In this document: piece by piece, positions 1 through 11,934 of the stretch
How the letters are laid out: every line of letters starts with the position of its first letter
How positions within the stretch are numbered: position 1 is the stretch's first letter
DNA from: Acanthaster planci
Taxonomy: Eukaryota > Echinodermata > Asteroidea > Valvatida > Acanthasteridae
Reading direction: 5' to 3'
Assembly (NCBI RefSeq): GCF_001949145.1
Contig: NW_019091396.1
Coordinates: forward strand, 659,851 to 723,850
DNA: 64,000 nt
Program-made: the position numbers and the translations under genes
The notes under the pieces: model-generated
The model's input: only the letters and a program-made list of their open reading frames with translations
Database searches by the model: none
Told to the model about the DNA's origin: nothing

Positions 1-514
1 ACCCGTGGAGCAAACATTCAGTGTGCAAAACTTTGATTTTTTGGCAAAGATAATTTACACTGGGTATGAATAATTATTTCTAAAATTGCATTTCCTGGCA
101 TCCAAATGACATCATAGGATAACTGTTCTATCGTAACACTGGAAAATTAAGAGAAGTTAGTTTAGCAAACTGTACTATTTTTGTTGTTTGCTAGTGACTT
201 TGAAAGCTCGCAAAGCATTTCCTAGTAGATCCCTTCCATTTAAAAAAATACCATGGCACATCCATTGGATTCCATGGGGAATTTCATTTTTTTTATAACC
301 CACTATAAACTTGATACTCTAATAATCTTTCCGGGGCTATATAAGCAACCGACTTCGCCGAGAGTGCATGGTGTCAGCAACAAACTTAAACCCGTTTATT
401 GGCCAATTTTTGCCCGCACAGACGCGAATACTTATAAGGTGTAGCCTCATCGGTCCCTGTGCTCTGTGTTTCCGTTTGGGGGTTGATTTGTATTATTGTA
501 TTTCACTTCAACAG

Positions 515-1314
515 TTCAACCTGGTGTGCGACCGGGAGGACTTCGCTGGCATCGCGCAGTCCGTCTGGTTTGCTGGTCTTTTGACGGGTTCCCTGGTGTG
601 GGGATCGGTGGGCGACTGGTAGGTATTTGGGTACTTAAAAGGGACTTTTTCCTGTCTGTATTGCACTTGCAGGCAACTGTATGTCTATCCTTTCCTTTTC
701 CCCAGTACCCAGTTATCCCTTTTCAATGACAACACTAAAAAGGGGGAGATTCTTCACCATGTGATCAATGCACAGTTAAGTGAATAGTTACACTCTATTC
801 ACACGTGCCCACAGGGAAAGCACACACGTATCCACAGAAACTACCATGTATATTATATAGGAAATATTATATAGGAAATATACCAACGATTTCAAGCCCG
901 AGCTCGAAAGTACAACATACCTCGTATTTACAAGTCCGTATACAACTTATAATTTCTAATTCGACCGTACGACCTGCAAGTCGTATGTATGAGTTATTAG
1001 GATTCATAGTCGTGCGCAAAGAGATTTAGGCCTAGGTCGCGCACATCGACAAATATGCCGCCCGAGTTAGCTGAGCGAGGAGGTACTTTTTCAACGTGTC
1101 CCTAATATAGCTTTGAGAAGTGAAGTGAACTTGAACGGGGTGTCCCTCATTTGTTACAGGCTCGGAAGAAGAAAGACATTTTTCCTTAGCCTGACACTGG
1201 TTTCTATCTCGTCCATTGTGACCGCTTTTGTTCCAAGCTTCGCTGCTTTCACCACCCTGCGATTCTTCACTGCCGCTTGTGCGTGTGGAGCCGCCTTCAT
1301 GACGTTTGTCATAT
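515..1314 (+). other. SLC22 exons for TM2-TM4 and the MFS signature loop
   Basis: The acceptor before 515 follows a TTTCACTTCAACAG tract. The exon ends in phase 2 at 618 (donor GTAGGT), and the next exon at 1160 completes Trp and reads LGRRKTFF. The Asp-x-x-Gly-Arg-Arg-Lys of the loop is thereby formed across the intron. Exon 1160-1314 encodes two hydrophobic stretches matching TM3 and TM4 and ends before GTAAGT in phase 1. The intron at 619-1159 shows no other recognisable feature. Confidence 0.8.
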
Positions 1315-4300
1315 GTAAGTGAAGTAGGTCACGTGTGCAAACTCCTACCGAATCAGATAAAGCGTGAAATAACACCCAATACGATGCTATATAGGCCTAC
1401 ACGAACTGATTATTATTTTTGTAAAAAAAGATATTGTAGACCTATAGGTGTTGTATTAACCGTGCAAAGTAGCCATACCGGGTGTTTGTACGGAATCAAA
1501 CAGATACAAATATATCTAGATAACTGTAAAGTTCAGGACTATATTTCTGGGTACATTTATGCCTAGTTTTTACAAACCGAAGGCATTTAATATAGCACAG
1601 AAGAACAAGGTCCTTGGTACTTCATAAATTACTAACTTCCTTTAATAGTTGCCTTGTATTATCAGTAATAGAAAACAAAAGAAAAACTAAGCATTGGAAC
1701 CTACAATTATTTTGTTATACGACCTTGTATAAACAGTACTGTTCTTATCTGTGTTCGATTGGTACCCATTAGCACCCTGTTTGTATAGCCTCGGAAATAA
1801 CGCTCCAGCTAGTGTTTCCACTACCCTGGTACTAGACAGAAATATATATAACTATGAAAGTCAGATGTTCATAATTTTCTCTGATGTCTTTCACAATTTG
1901 CTGTGATCGTTCGGCAATATCGGGTTTCTTTCTTCCATCACCTATGAGATCCAACATTGCCTGATCTGACAGGCAGAACAAGTTTATCCAGTGTGCATAA
2001 GCACTGTGCCGGGGCGCTTCAAAATCATCAGGGACTTACGAAAAAAATGGAAACGTTCGAAACAAATTATTGATTGTCTGCTACAATGTTATAACGAAAT
2101 GAGAAAGAAATGGTGGCAATCAGACTTCGGAAAAATCACTTTTTGGGGGTGATTTTGTTTTGTGGNATGTTGGCGTGCATGCTATTGGGCCATGAACGTG
2201 TGCTGATTTTACACTGTTTTCAATGGGGCTTGAATTAGTGGACTGGACCCAGAACTTTGTGCAAATTCGCCCCTCGGTATGGGCCTCGAGCTGGACCAAG
2301 AGAGGGCGCTATTTCCTTTGCAACGGAGGTTCCTTTGGGGTCCAGTCTGATTGCAGCCATTTTTCAAGTGGCAACCCTTAACTTTCTCGGGCACTCAGGA
2401 CCATTTTTCAACCGTAGTTTTTAGCCCTTCTGCTCTCAAATGAAAGCTCAAAGACCCAGGGAGTTGATCCTGGCAACAATTTACACAATCTCACCCCTTT
2501 GGGGGTCAAACAATCTCCTTTTTCAAAAGATACTGAGGGGGCACTTTTAATGCTTATGAGCTGGTCAAAATTCTCACTTGAATTAGTGGTCTGCACCCTT
2601 TGGTGCTAACTGCGCATCGCTGGTTCACTGAAAAACAACTAGGAAACGCAGGCGTTGCAGTCGCATCCTTACCGACAAAAAATAAACACTCCCGACCAAC
2701 GCGGCTCTTTTCAACCGATGAGGGAGTGCTTCTGCTCGAGGTAGATGGGGAATTTACGCAGAAGTGAAGAATTCCAGCCATACAATTCTACAATTAAAGC
2801 AATTTTTCGATTGTAAACGAGTTCCTCGATTTACTTAACCCTAACCTCAATGACAACTATAAACAACTATACTACTTAGTAGTAAAATGTAGCATATATG
2901 TGGCTTTTTTAAGTACATGACCTTATTGTTCTCTGAAGCCATAAAATACTATTATTAAGACAATGTACTACACAGTCCTCTGGCACCATGAATATATGAC
3001 CTTGTTGTTCGCTGTAAGAGTGTAATAGCCAGAAGTAGTGCTGGGTCCTTCTGGCTCAGACTACAACGTAGTATTTTGTAGTATTGAGTCCTATGCCTGA
3101 GGTGATATGCAAGGGTCTGGCCCATATAGATTTCGAAAAAGAACTGGTGCAACATTTGAGAAAAAAGAGATATACCAAAGAGCCAAAAAGTGAAGGTGTT
3201 TTGAGAGTGCATGTACATGTACAAATATAGGCAATCTACGTGCGCTGTCATCTATATCGTTTTGCCCATTGTTCACTCATACTTTTCAAAATCACGGTTA
3301 TACTCGCAAGACTGTTGTCTAGAGCTCGGTCTAGGTCTTCCCTCCACTGAGATACGCGGAGAAACGCAGACAATATAGACGTAGCCGTAGCTCTGAAAGC
3401 CGGTTTCGGACAAGCCCGCTTCTGACATGGCCGCGTCCTAAACTGCCTTTCAGAACAACTGCTAGCTCTATTTTCTACGCAAACGTACGCAAAAGTTGGC
3501 CTTTATCTAAAAGCTCAAGCGTATTTATCTTGGAGTTTTCAATTTTGCGGGAAAGCTTGACACTAGCTAGACATAGCTTCATACAGCTCAGAAAAACAAA
3601 AAGCGAAGCTCCAGCATTTACCTGCTCAATTGATCTAGCTTTGCTGACAAAGAGACAAAGATGGTGCTCGTTTATCGGCAACGCTCGAAATGTTTGTGTG
3701 TCTCCTCCGTATCTAAATACCGCGTGCGCTGTGCGACGATAATGGTCAACCGTGGTAAATGTCATTTATCAGCTAAGTAGGACTTTTACTGTGGAGGTCG
3801 CAACCCCCGGAGAGAAAATACACATACCGACATCTAATCAGACCACTATATATAGCTTGTGTGAAGAAAACTTGTCTTCTTTTCGCTTATTTTTGCCTTT
3901 CTTGGTTTTTCACAGCGTTAGAGATCGTTGGAGCAAGCAAGCGTGTACTGGTCGGGACGGTAGCGGCGATTATGTTTGCTCTCGGCTACATATTTTTGTC
4001 CTTCTTTGCGTACTTCATACGGGAGTGGCGTCATCTTCAGTTGGCAATATCGCTTCCATACGTCGTCGCTTTTCTACTTCTACTGTAAATATACAGAAGA
4101 TACACGGTTACGCTTGTTCATTTTTGTTGGCAACGAGCCATACGTGGTCACAGTAAGGATATCTTGTTACCGATATATATATATATATAAAACGCTTCTC
4201 ACACTTCCCCAGATCCTCATCATCTTACTTCTCGTTGATGTACAGTGTAAATATTCACATCAATAATTGTTTGTCAATCATGTTTGTGCATCCATTTGAA

Positions 4301-7300
4301 CTTGGGCTAAATTAGGCCTCAACTCCCACTCAATAGGAAGGAAGACATGATATCCTTGTCATTTATTGTTGTTAATATTGACTATTTTTTTCAACCTTTC
4401 CCGAAGAAAAAAGACCAGCTTTTAGACCTGACATGTTTTCTGTTTACCACATATACAGTGTAATTTGAACTCAAAGAGACCTTGCCGATAGATGGTATCA
4501 TGCAAAAGAGAATCAGCACAATGTCATGTAGCACTCAGTGCTTGAAAGTCCAGAAATGTGTCTCGGCTACCTTTTTGAACAGAGTTTTTCCGGAGTCTCC
4601 ACGCTGGCTGATATCTAAGGGCCGCTTCACGGAGGCTCGGCAGATCATTGCCAAGATCGCCAAAGTGAACGGCACCGAGGTCCCGGTGAGCCTGCTTGAG
4701 AATCTGGAAAACTTCCAGGACAATGAAAAGGTGGGTAGGCATTTCAGTAGAGCCACAGGCAAGCAGCTTTGAAAACCTCTTGAAAATATTTACTCGAACT
4801 ATGATAAATTCTGACTTGTTTCATTTTTTGTCCATTTTTAGGATCACAAGCCGAAATCTTTTCACCGAACGACTCTGCTCGATCTTTTCCGAACTCCAAA
4901 CATCCGCAAGAAAACTTTTATTATCTTCTTTGCCTGGTGGGTAAGCAAACCTAATGGGATACCGTTAGGCCTACTAACTGTATATTGATTTAAATGGATG
5001 ACTCTATTCGCTGCTGTGTAAAACTGCCCGAAAATCAGGAGACTAACCACTGGTTTTAGACCATTTTATATTTCTAGAGTGAAATGCAAAAATAGGGAGC
5101 ATTTTACGCAAATTGGTTTTTAACTGTCATCCATTTTAATTGTTTGAAATTAAAGAGATGTATTTGCTTTCATTTCACAATGCTTTGATTACTCTTTTAC
5201 CAAAGATGGCAATTAACGCTATGTTATACCTCTGACGTAGATACTGTATTTCCATTGGCCCAGAACGATCACATGGCCCCAATGAGATGCCAACTAGAGT
5301 ACTGGTACTTTGTAGTTCTGAGTTAGCTAGACATCCCTGCGGCTACTTTGAGCTCTGCTTCTATCCAGGCGTTTTCCCCCGTCAATGGAAGACGGCTAAT
5401 GTCATCTACAAGAGGAACTCAAAGTCTGATCCATGAAAGTATCGACCAAATTCCTTCTGAGCAACATCACTTAAGCATAGCAGCACAGCTACATGCATTC
5501 TTGTTTAAGAACCAGCTCATCTCAGACAGACAGTTTGGGTTTCAGACCTCATCACAGCACTGCAGATCTTCTGACTATTCTATCACAACAGTGTTCCAAT
5601 GTCGTTATCGTTAAATCATACAGTATGGTGCCCAGCCAGCATTCCAAAACTCTCATGCAGGGACTGCTGTGTACGAAAATATTCATTGGTACACATGTAC
5701 TTCTGTTACTTTCACTGTATATACAGTTGATAATGGTAAAATCTGATGGAAGCAGCAATCAGAGTGTGCTGCAATTTTTCGCTGATGGTTGACGTTTTTG
5801 GAGTTCATTTTTTCGTATAAGTTTCTTAACATAATGCCTGCTGAGCTTAAAGCACATGCAGGTTTTCCACCAAAATGGATTTTAAGACTTGAAAAGATGC
5901 TGCTTTCAAGCAACAAAAGTGCGACAAGCACAATTAAACAGATACGGTGATGCACCGATTCCGCGCGCGTCGCGCAACTCTCTTTGCAGCAAAAGACCGA
6001 CACAACTGTCGCTTCGATAAAATTCGAGACCTAGTGCACAGAAGTCAAGCAAGACGAATAACACGAATAGCGTCTCCTCGAGTACAGTGAGACCCTCGGA
6101 TTGTCAAAACATCATATCTAAACTACCCGCACAGCATTCAATGATAGTTAAACGACACCTGATGGCGTTGATGTGATGTTATTTCATAATTTTCTTAATC
6201 CCAAAATATGATTTATTGTAACGGCTATTTTGTGGAATATGTTTGTTATTTGATTGACATCCACGTTACAAATCAAGAATTTACAAGCAATGGTGAATTT
6301 AACACTGACTAAATAATAATACAAATTCAGGTATTTTTCGTGCAGAAGTGGTTTCACTGATGCCTCTTCCAAAGATATGACGTCATCGTTTTTCTCACGA
6401 TTATGGAAATTGGTATCATGACAACCAAATTCAAACGCTGCTGAATAAGCCCTTTCACCAGGATGCTAAAGAGCCTATAGATCTATCACTGACTATCTAT
6501 TCTACCCTGACAGGTTTGTAGCCAACATGGCTTACTACGGATTGTCTCTCAGCACCTCCTCGCTGGGAATCGACGATTACGTGGCCGCCTTCGTGTCGGC
6601 GGCACTGGAGATTCCCAGCTACCTCTTCTGCTGGTTTTTCATGGACAAATGTGGCAGGCGGTTCTCCTTGGCCAGCCTCTTCGTGTCTGGTGGAGTCTTA
6701 TGTCTCATAACCATATTCGTTCGTGAGTTCATTTTGACTGTCTCTACTTCAGAGAAAAGTACAATAAACATAATGAGTCTCCTTTCGGTGGCCGTAAAGA
6801 GATGTGCACTTGGTCTGTCCAGCGCTTGAATCGATACCGGATCCAGCTAGGTTTCCTCGCGTTTTTTCGGCATGTAATCCGGACCCTTTTCTTTCAGCTG
6901 TTGGTGTCGGCCGCGTCGTGGTAGCTATGATGGGCAAGTTCGCCATTTCTGCTGCCTTCAGCCACATTTACATCTACAGCTGTGAACTGTTCCCGACTGT
7001 CATAAGGTGTGAATGGCCGCATGACTAATGCAAGACGTTGAGGGCAGCAGATATAAAGAAGAAATCATCTTCATAATGCATGATACTTTAACAGCAACAA
7101 TACTGGAAATGCTGCGGTACCACATCATGAGAGCATTTCAATTGAAATCACAATTCGAAGAAGTCCAAACAATTTTGACTTATAAATCTACACCATAGAG
7201 CAGTTTCAAACGTTAAGCAATTTTTATTTTTGTGAAATAGTTGGTCATGAAAGTGATCTATACAGACAACACTATTAACGATCGATGAAACCCAGAAATA

Positions 7301-8023
7301 AACAAAAACTGTTCGTACAGTTGACCTGTTGATGACTTGCATTGCCGCAACACTTACACTGAACGCTGTGTTCTACACAGGAGTGTGGGTTTGGGTGCGT
7401 CTTCAATGGCAGCCCGCATCAGCGGCATTCTCTGCCCCATCATCCTTATCCTGGGCAAATACTGGGAACCTCTGCCCCTGTGTGTTTTTGGAGGTGGGTC
7501 CGTATTGGCCGGGTTGCTGTCATTAATTCTTCCAGAGACCCTGTGCCGTGACATGCCCGACACCGTACAGGACGGGGAGGACGCTGGTTGTAAGTCCCGC
7601 GACATATTCCCATCATCTTATGTGCGACTCAAATAAATTTCTTCCTCACTTTGGAGGAAAAACCGTACGTCAAAACACTAAGATCAGTTTTCCGAAGCCA
7701 CGAGACAACAGATACTTACAGACAGTAGGCCTACATAAGTTGAATCAAACATTTTGGCGGAGTGTAGCTGACCACTTTCAACTCGAAAAACCTTTGCTGT
7801 TACGTTAAAAAGAAGGGCTTGCTTGGTCCAATCATCCACCCTTTCCTTTCAAATCTGCAAGTCGGACTTTCACGGTCCCTTTATTCTTTCACTTCATACA
7901 GTGGGTCTGAACCTTGGACGGTGCTGCCAGAAAGATTCCCTCGACAGCAATGACTCTAAACCTCTGGACAACTACCTCCCGCTGTCTACGATCGAGAAAT
8001 CTCGAAATGAGCGGGCTGTTTGA
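515..8023 (+). CDS. SLC22A-like: SLC22-family organic cation/carnitine transporter (3' part, nine exons, N-terminus outside window)
   Basis: This is a plasma-membrane major facilitator superfamily carrier for organic ions. Exons inferred from splice sites and phase are 515-618, 1160-1314, 3916-4084, 4583-4730, 4842-4936, 6514-6722, 6898-7006, 7381-7589 and 7902-8023. They join in frame to 439 codons plus TGA. Family motifs in order are FNLVCD before TM2, the MFS loop GSVGDWLGRRK (split between exons 1 and 2), [16 protein letters not shown] after TM6, YYGLSL in TM7, [11 protein letters not shown] near TM10-11 and [12 protein letters not shown] at the end. SLC22 proteins are usually about 550 residues, so roughly 110-130 residues (TM1 and the large extracellular loop) should lie upstream of base 1. 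No frameshift or stop interrupts the joined frame. Closest resemblance is to the OCTN/OCT branch (SLC22A4/A5/A15/A16); substrate cannot be told. The C-terminal tail from 7902 is family-variable and its acceptor is the least certain. Confidence 0.88.
1315..3915 (+). other. SLC22 intron carrying a dispersed repeat
   Basis: No coding exon is seen between donor 1315 and acceptor 3915. About 2215-2745 is a copy of a dispersed repeat listed separately. A single undetermined base lies at 2166. The rest is AT-rich, low-information DNA. Confidence 0.55.
2215..2745. repeat. Dispersed repeat family A, copy 1
   Basis: This stretch shares blocks with 11935-12560 and 43925-44135. One block around 2285 contains GAGCTGGACCAAGAGAGGG. 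Another around 2605-2745 ends in CTCTTTTCAACCGATGAGGG followed by AGTGCTTCTGCTCGAGG. The motif CTTGAATTAGTGG occurs directly at about 2229 and again at about 2578, followed by CTGGACCC and CTGCACCC. In copy 2 its inverse (ACTAATTCAAG) appears. No coding capacity is seen, so a non-autonomous element is likely. Borders are approximate. Confidence 0.6.
4937..6513 (+). other. SLC22 intron hosting the LINE relic and a CRE-like site
   Basis: The donor is GTGGGT at 4937 in phase 2. A stronger-looking GTAAGC four bases downstream would break the frame, so it was not used. Besides the LINE relic, a perfect TGACGTCA palindrome sits at 6378-6385. The rest of the intron has no recognisable feature. Confidence 0.5.
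5347..5600 (+). pseudogene. Degenerate non-LTR retrotransposon reverse transcriptase fragment
   Basis: Within an SLC22 intron, one frame reads [20 protein letters not shown], followed by DP, a TGA, and KYRPNSF. This is the typical LINE reverse transcriptase block ahead of the YRPISLL motif. A shifted frame then gives [15 protein letters not shown], and another gives [18 protein letters not shown], again standard RT block residues. Two stops and at least one frameshift break it, and neither the catalytic YxDD nor an endonuclease domain is found nearby. It is a 5'- and 3'-truncated relic on the same strand as the host gene. The Jockey/CR1/RTE-like clade cannot be fixed from about 85 residues. 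Confidence 0.75.
6514..8023 (+). other. SLC22 C-terminal exons (TM7-TM12 and tail)
   Basis: Exon 6514-6722 encodes [12 protein letters not shown] and two membrane segments with the cytoplasmic CGRRF motif. Exon 6898-7006 encodes [19 protein letters not shown] plus the ELFPTVIR signature. Exon 7381-7589 begins [16 protein letters not shown], the conserved start of TM11 in SLC22, and continues through TM12 to the PETL motif. Exon 7902-8023 encodes a hydrophilic tail of about 40 residues ending in ERAV and TGA. Confidence 0.82.
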
Positions 8024-8544
8024 ACTCTGATGCTAAAAATCAAAATTTTTGTGGCTCTTTCTTTGTTGGACCTTGTTTTGAAATAATGTTTAAATCAGTT
8101 TTCATTGGTTTGCCAATATTCGTTAGTTCCTTAATGTGTTTTTTCCATTTGAAAGGGCTACTAACTGTAAAGTTACGGTTATTTCCATTCGTGGCCTCTT
8201 ATGAATGCCACGGTCTTATAACATAAAAGGGCACAATGTCTTTTTCTTCTCTTTCGTGAAAAGTAAACTCCTTACTTGTTAATTAAAAATGAGTGACTGA
8301 AGTGTTGCAGGACTGTAAATAACGATTTATTCTTCACATTGGTGCACTTTTCTGTTTTCAGGTTGCAACTCCTATTGTTTAAAGGTCTTGACATATCTTC
8401 ATTGAAACTATTTTATTGAAATTTCCAAATTGTAAGACAGTAATTCACAAGTTATGATTGACTTTGATATACTTTCCTGTTTTCAGGACTCTGGAATTCA
8501 AGAACTCAGTTCAATCGTTGTACAGTTAGTTACATTCTTACCAT

Positions 8545-8550
8545 AATAAA
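8545..8550 (+). terminator. Candidate polyadenylation signal of the SLC22 gene
   Basis: This is the first canonical AATAAA noticed downstream of the SLC22 stop codon (about 520 bases after it), in an AT-rich stretch. It is assigned only by position and sequence. Confidence 0.35.
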
Positions 8551-10683
8551 AGATCTTAAACTCATCATTGAAACTGCAAACTGTCATTTTATTAAGAGAC
8601 TGTGGACCTGTTGCAAAATATTTCCATTACGTTGGACACTTCGCCGTCTTCAGATTTTAGACTACTGGAAGAAATCAAAGTAAAAAGTAATATTTCTGCA
8701 GTTGCTACATGTAGTCTCTATATATACAATATAGAAAGAAAATCATTCAAAACAATCTATCTTGTAGTTTATGGTATTTCATTTACCTTGTAATGTGTTA
8801 TTATAACAGAGAGAGGATTTCTAAAGCATAAGAGAGGCTGTGGAAAAATTTTAACGGAGTGCGCATATATTAAATTGTATTCTTTTAAATATTTGTATGT
8901 CTTTACTTTACCTCAAATGCACAAAGAAGAAATACGAATCAAGAAAGTAAAGAGGCAATATAACATAGAACAGAATAACATGACGACAAGCAAAATGGCT
9001 GTGGACAGTAAGGACAACAGTGGGTGAGTAGATAGGGGTTGACGTAAGAGAAATCTGAATGAGATGAGAGGCTGATGATGCAAATGTGGAAGAACTTTTG
9101 ACCTTAATTGATGGTCAATCGGTCGAATGGCTCTCAGAGTGTTCAGTTTGTAACTTAAGTGTCAAAAAAACCAAAGTAAAATGGCTTGTGGCGTGTACCA
9201 TTTTTTACGTGTGCTTTATCATCAAGTTTGTTAGTAATAATGATGTGCGTGGACGCAATGACAACCAATGGCGGCAGCATTGATAACAAAAGCTTTTGAT
9301 ACGACAACTCGTGCCTCGTTACTGACAAGTTTTCCAGACTCATTGGCACGAAACCCGGTCACAGCCCAAGACTGGTTGCGGACTAAAATTTTCACCTGAG
9401 ATGGGCATGGGCGGTAGAGGCCGCTATAGTAAAAGCTGAACAAAACCACGAGGAGCCAAGAAGACATCTTTTTGATACAAATTTCTTGCTAAAACGTATT
9501 GGAAAGATACACCTACTTTACTTGGTTCACAAATAACTTTTACATTGTTAAATAGTCAGGATACCAGACCCGATGATTCTGACTACTCTACGAGTCAAGG
9601 GTCCAGTATCACCCAGTGTCCACGTGACAAAGACTGGAGGAATTCCTCCAGTTTTCTGGAAATAGTCGAAATATTCTGAAGTCGTCCCGTCCATATCCGG
9701 CAAGTTCGGATGGTCCCGTTGATGTTCGGTTATTCCCGGTCGGGAAGGTAGGTTAGCTATTGAACGTAAACTCCCATATCCTTATGGCAGCTGAAATCAC
9801 AGGTAGCCTTAGCCGAAATCTAGGAAGAATCAGGTCCTGACGAAGACTGGGAAATGCCTACTCATACAGGGTGAATAACTGTCAGTAATGAAATCGAAAA
9901 CACCCGGGATCTCCACCTGTGACCCCTGACCCTTGCGTCATATCTATTTACTGATATCCTTGGGTGATGCCTTACCTAAGATTTTTTAACAACAGTTGTC
10001 AGGGAATCTTTGGGCAGGGAAACAGACCAAATGTTAAACATCGATCAAGTGGTAAATTCAAAAAATGGCGATGACGCCATCATGGCGTCACGTTGGTTTT
10101 ACTTCTCTTTTCGCGTGGATACAAAATTCCTGCTTGGTCCAATGAGTGGTTGGTACATATATTTTGACTTATAAATTTACAAAAGAATAGAAGTGAAAAG
10201 CGGAAGAGATATGCAAAATAATTCAAATATACATCACCAGACAAATTTCTGTTGCTAAGTTAGCGCCGTCCAAAGACCATGGGTTATGCTTGTTTGAATT
10301 TGAACTTAATGAAAATGGAATCAAATTCATTACGATGTGCCACAACTATAGGTGTGAATTTTCAATGTTCGTTGACTTGTAAGCAACCGATGCAAATTTG
10401 ATATAAAATTAAGAAGAAAAACTGACTCTTGACAAATATTTGTTACTGTGTTTATACTCATAGTTCCAAGGATTTAACGTTGCAGGGCCTCCAAAGTACA
10501 GCAGCTTTCAATTTCAAAGAAAATTCAACTTAGTATCCGCCCATTATCAGGGATTTTTATTATTTACTCAGCACTTAAGTTCAACGGTGCAGCCTGTGCT
10601 AATAGATTTTGGTCTTTAAAAGAAAAATGAAAGCTTTGCGCCATCTTTTGCTTTGTAACATCCTGCTAAAATGTAATTTGCTG
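8551..10683. other. Intergenic spacer, no gene seen
   Basis: Six-frame translations are short and unlike known proteins. It holds one copy of dispersed repeat family B (about 9555-9765). The rest is unassigned AT-rich DNA. Confidence 0.5.
9555..9765. repeat. Dispersed repeat family B, copy 1
   Basis: It shares a series of blocks with about 17940-18225: TCAAGGGTCC, TGTCCACGTGAC, GGAATAGTCGAA (GGAAATAGTCGAA here), CCCGTCC/CCTGTCC and TTCGGATGGT, then TTCGG..TATTCCCGG. The spacing of the blocks is conserved except for an insertion in the other copy. It is non-coding. Confidence 0.55.
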
Positions 10684-10756
10684 TATCCCTGGCGGGACTG
10701 GAACCTACTGTCTTCGGTTTAGGAAACCGACGCCTTCTCCATTAGACCACAGAGAC
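10684..10756 (-). tRNA. tRNA-Arg (anticodon CCT)-like gene
   Basis: Read on the minus strand, 73 bases fold as a cloverleaf. There is a 7-bp acceptor stem with two G-U pairs, a 4-bp D stem with a loop containing GG, and a perfect 5-bp anticodon stem (TCGGT/ACCGA). The 7-base loop TTCCTAA presents CCT. A 5-bp T stem has one A-C mismatch, and the discriminator is A. The A box TGGTCTAATGG fits consensus. The B box GGTTCCAGTCC has C where a purine is expected (T-loop position 57). No intron is seen, and TTTT occurs about 15 bases downstream. It resembles metazoan tRNA-Arg(CCT). The T-arm faults leave open a decaying copy or tRNA-derived repeat. Confidence 0.65.
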
Positions 10757-11523
10757 TAGTACGGTGGTATTTGTGGTTGCTTCACTGCATTATTTGAAAT
10801 GATTTCTGGATGCATGCGAAGTAATGCTACATCATGCACGGATGTCTGTGTCTCTGATCTGTGATGCCCGGGTTCAAAGTTACATTGCCAGATATGGACA
10901 TATATTGGAATAGTTATTGGAAGTGATCTCTGTGAGAATACAACCTAAAGAATTTTTGCTTGAGCGTAAAGTTAGAGATATTTAGGAACGCTTGCTGAAT
11001 TACTGTGGTCATATCATTTGGTTTTTCTGCCCTTGTCCTCCGCACAAGTTTGCTTATTCCATCTTTTCGCCGGCCATTTATGATGTCTACTAAATTTTAC
11101 TTTTTGTCATCACGGGATCAAGTTCCTGCTCGACTGACTCCGAATAAATGGTCTGGTCGCCTTTCTTGAATTTCCCTATTTTCAATGGGACAGAAGTAAC
11201 AGACCTTTTCACCAATAAAAGTATGCACCCTTAATCTCGTGCGCACACGAAAAAGCATGATTGTAAGGTCTTTTTACAGAGCACTAATTGAATAAAAATC
11301 CCTCTTAGATTAGAAGCTAATAGCAAAAACGATTTAATGGTATTTTCCGAAGAATAAACTGAATAAAGCCAGAAAACATGAGAAAAAACATCAAAATCGC
11401 ATCCCTGTACATTTGTGACCCTTGCCGCCAAGGCCATTTTGTGCACATGCGTGCATAATGAATTTGTTAGCGAAAAGCAAAGGTTGTTTGGCGCCGCGCA
11501 GTCACAACAGTATTTTGACAAGA

Positions 11524-11670
11524 AATACTAGATTAAATCAGTGCTCTGAAATATATGATTGCCGAGCTTTCGTTAACTGAGTACCTTCTTCATACTTGCC
11601 CTGAAGAAGGTACTCAGTCACCGAAAGCTCGGCAATCATATATTTCAGAGCACTGATTTAATCTAGTATT
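11524..11670. repeat. Near-perfect palindrome (fold-back element)
   Basis: Two arms of about 68 bases (11524-11591 and 11603-11670) are reverse complements with about two mismatches, around an 11-base loop. Outer ends read AATACTAGATT and AATCTAGTATT. No open frame or tRNA promoter is present. The length and near-identity fit a young fold-back element or a recent inverted duplication. Confidence 0.85.
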
Positions 11671-11934
11671 CTTGTCGATATTCTGATCAAGGTGCAACGC
11701 AGCCCTTCCATATTTCTCAGTCACAACCGTATCCGGTTCGTAAGTGACTTCGTCACAAAGGCGGACGCGCCATGATTTGCAGGCTCCCATTGGACGATCG
11801 CTGAAGTTGCGCGTTAACTTCCGGTTCCATGGTTCAATGTAAACGGTGATCAATGCATTTAATTCTATGTTCAGTGTATGTGCAGTGGGTGTAGTTTAAA
11901 CTGAAGTGACGTCACACTTACGAACCAGATAAGC

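Noticed and set aside
2700-2720. GGCTCTTTTCAACC resembling a histone mRNA 3' stem-loop
   Set aside because: The 3' half of the stem is absent and the word belongs to dispersed repeat family A.
4941-4946. GTAAGC as the donor of the SLC22 exon ending near 4936
   Set aside because: It looks stronger but puts the next conserved exon ([12 protein letters not shown]) out of frame; GTGGGT at 4937 restores it.
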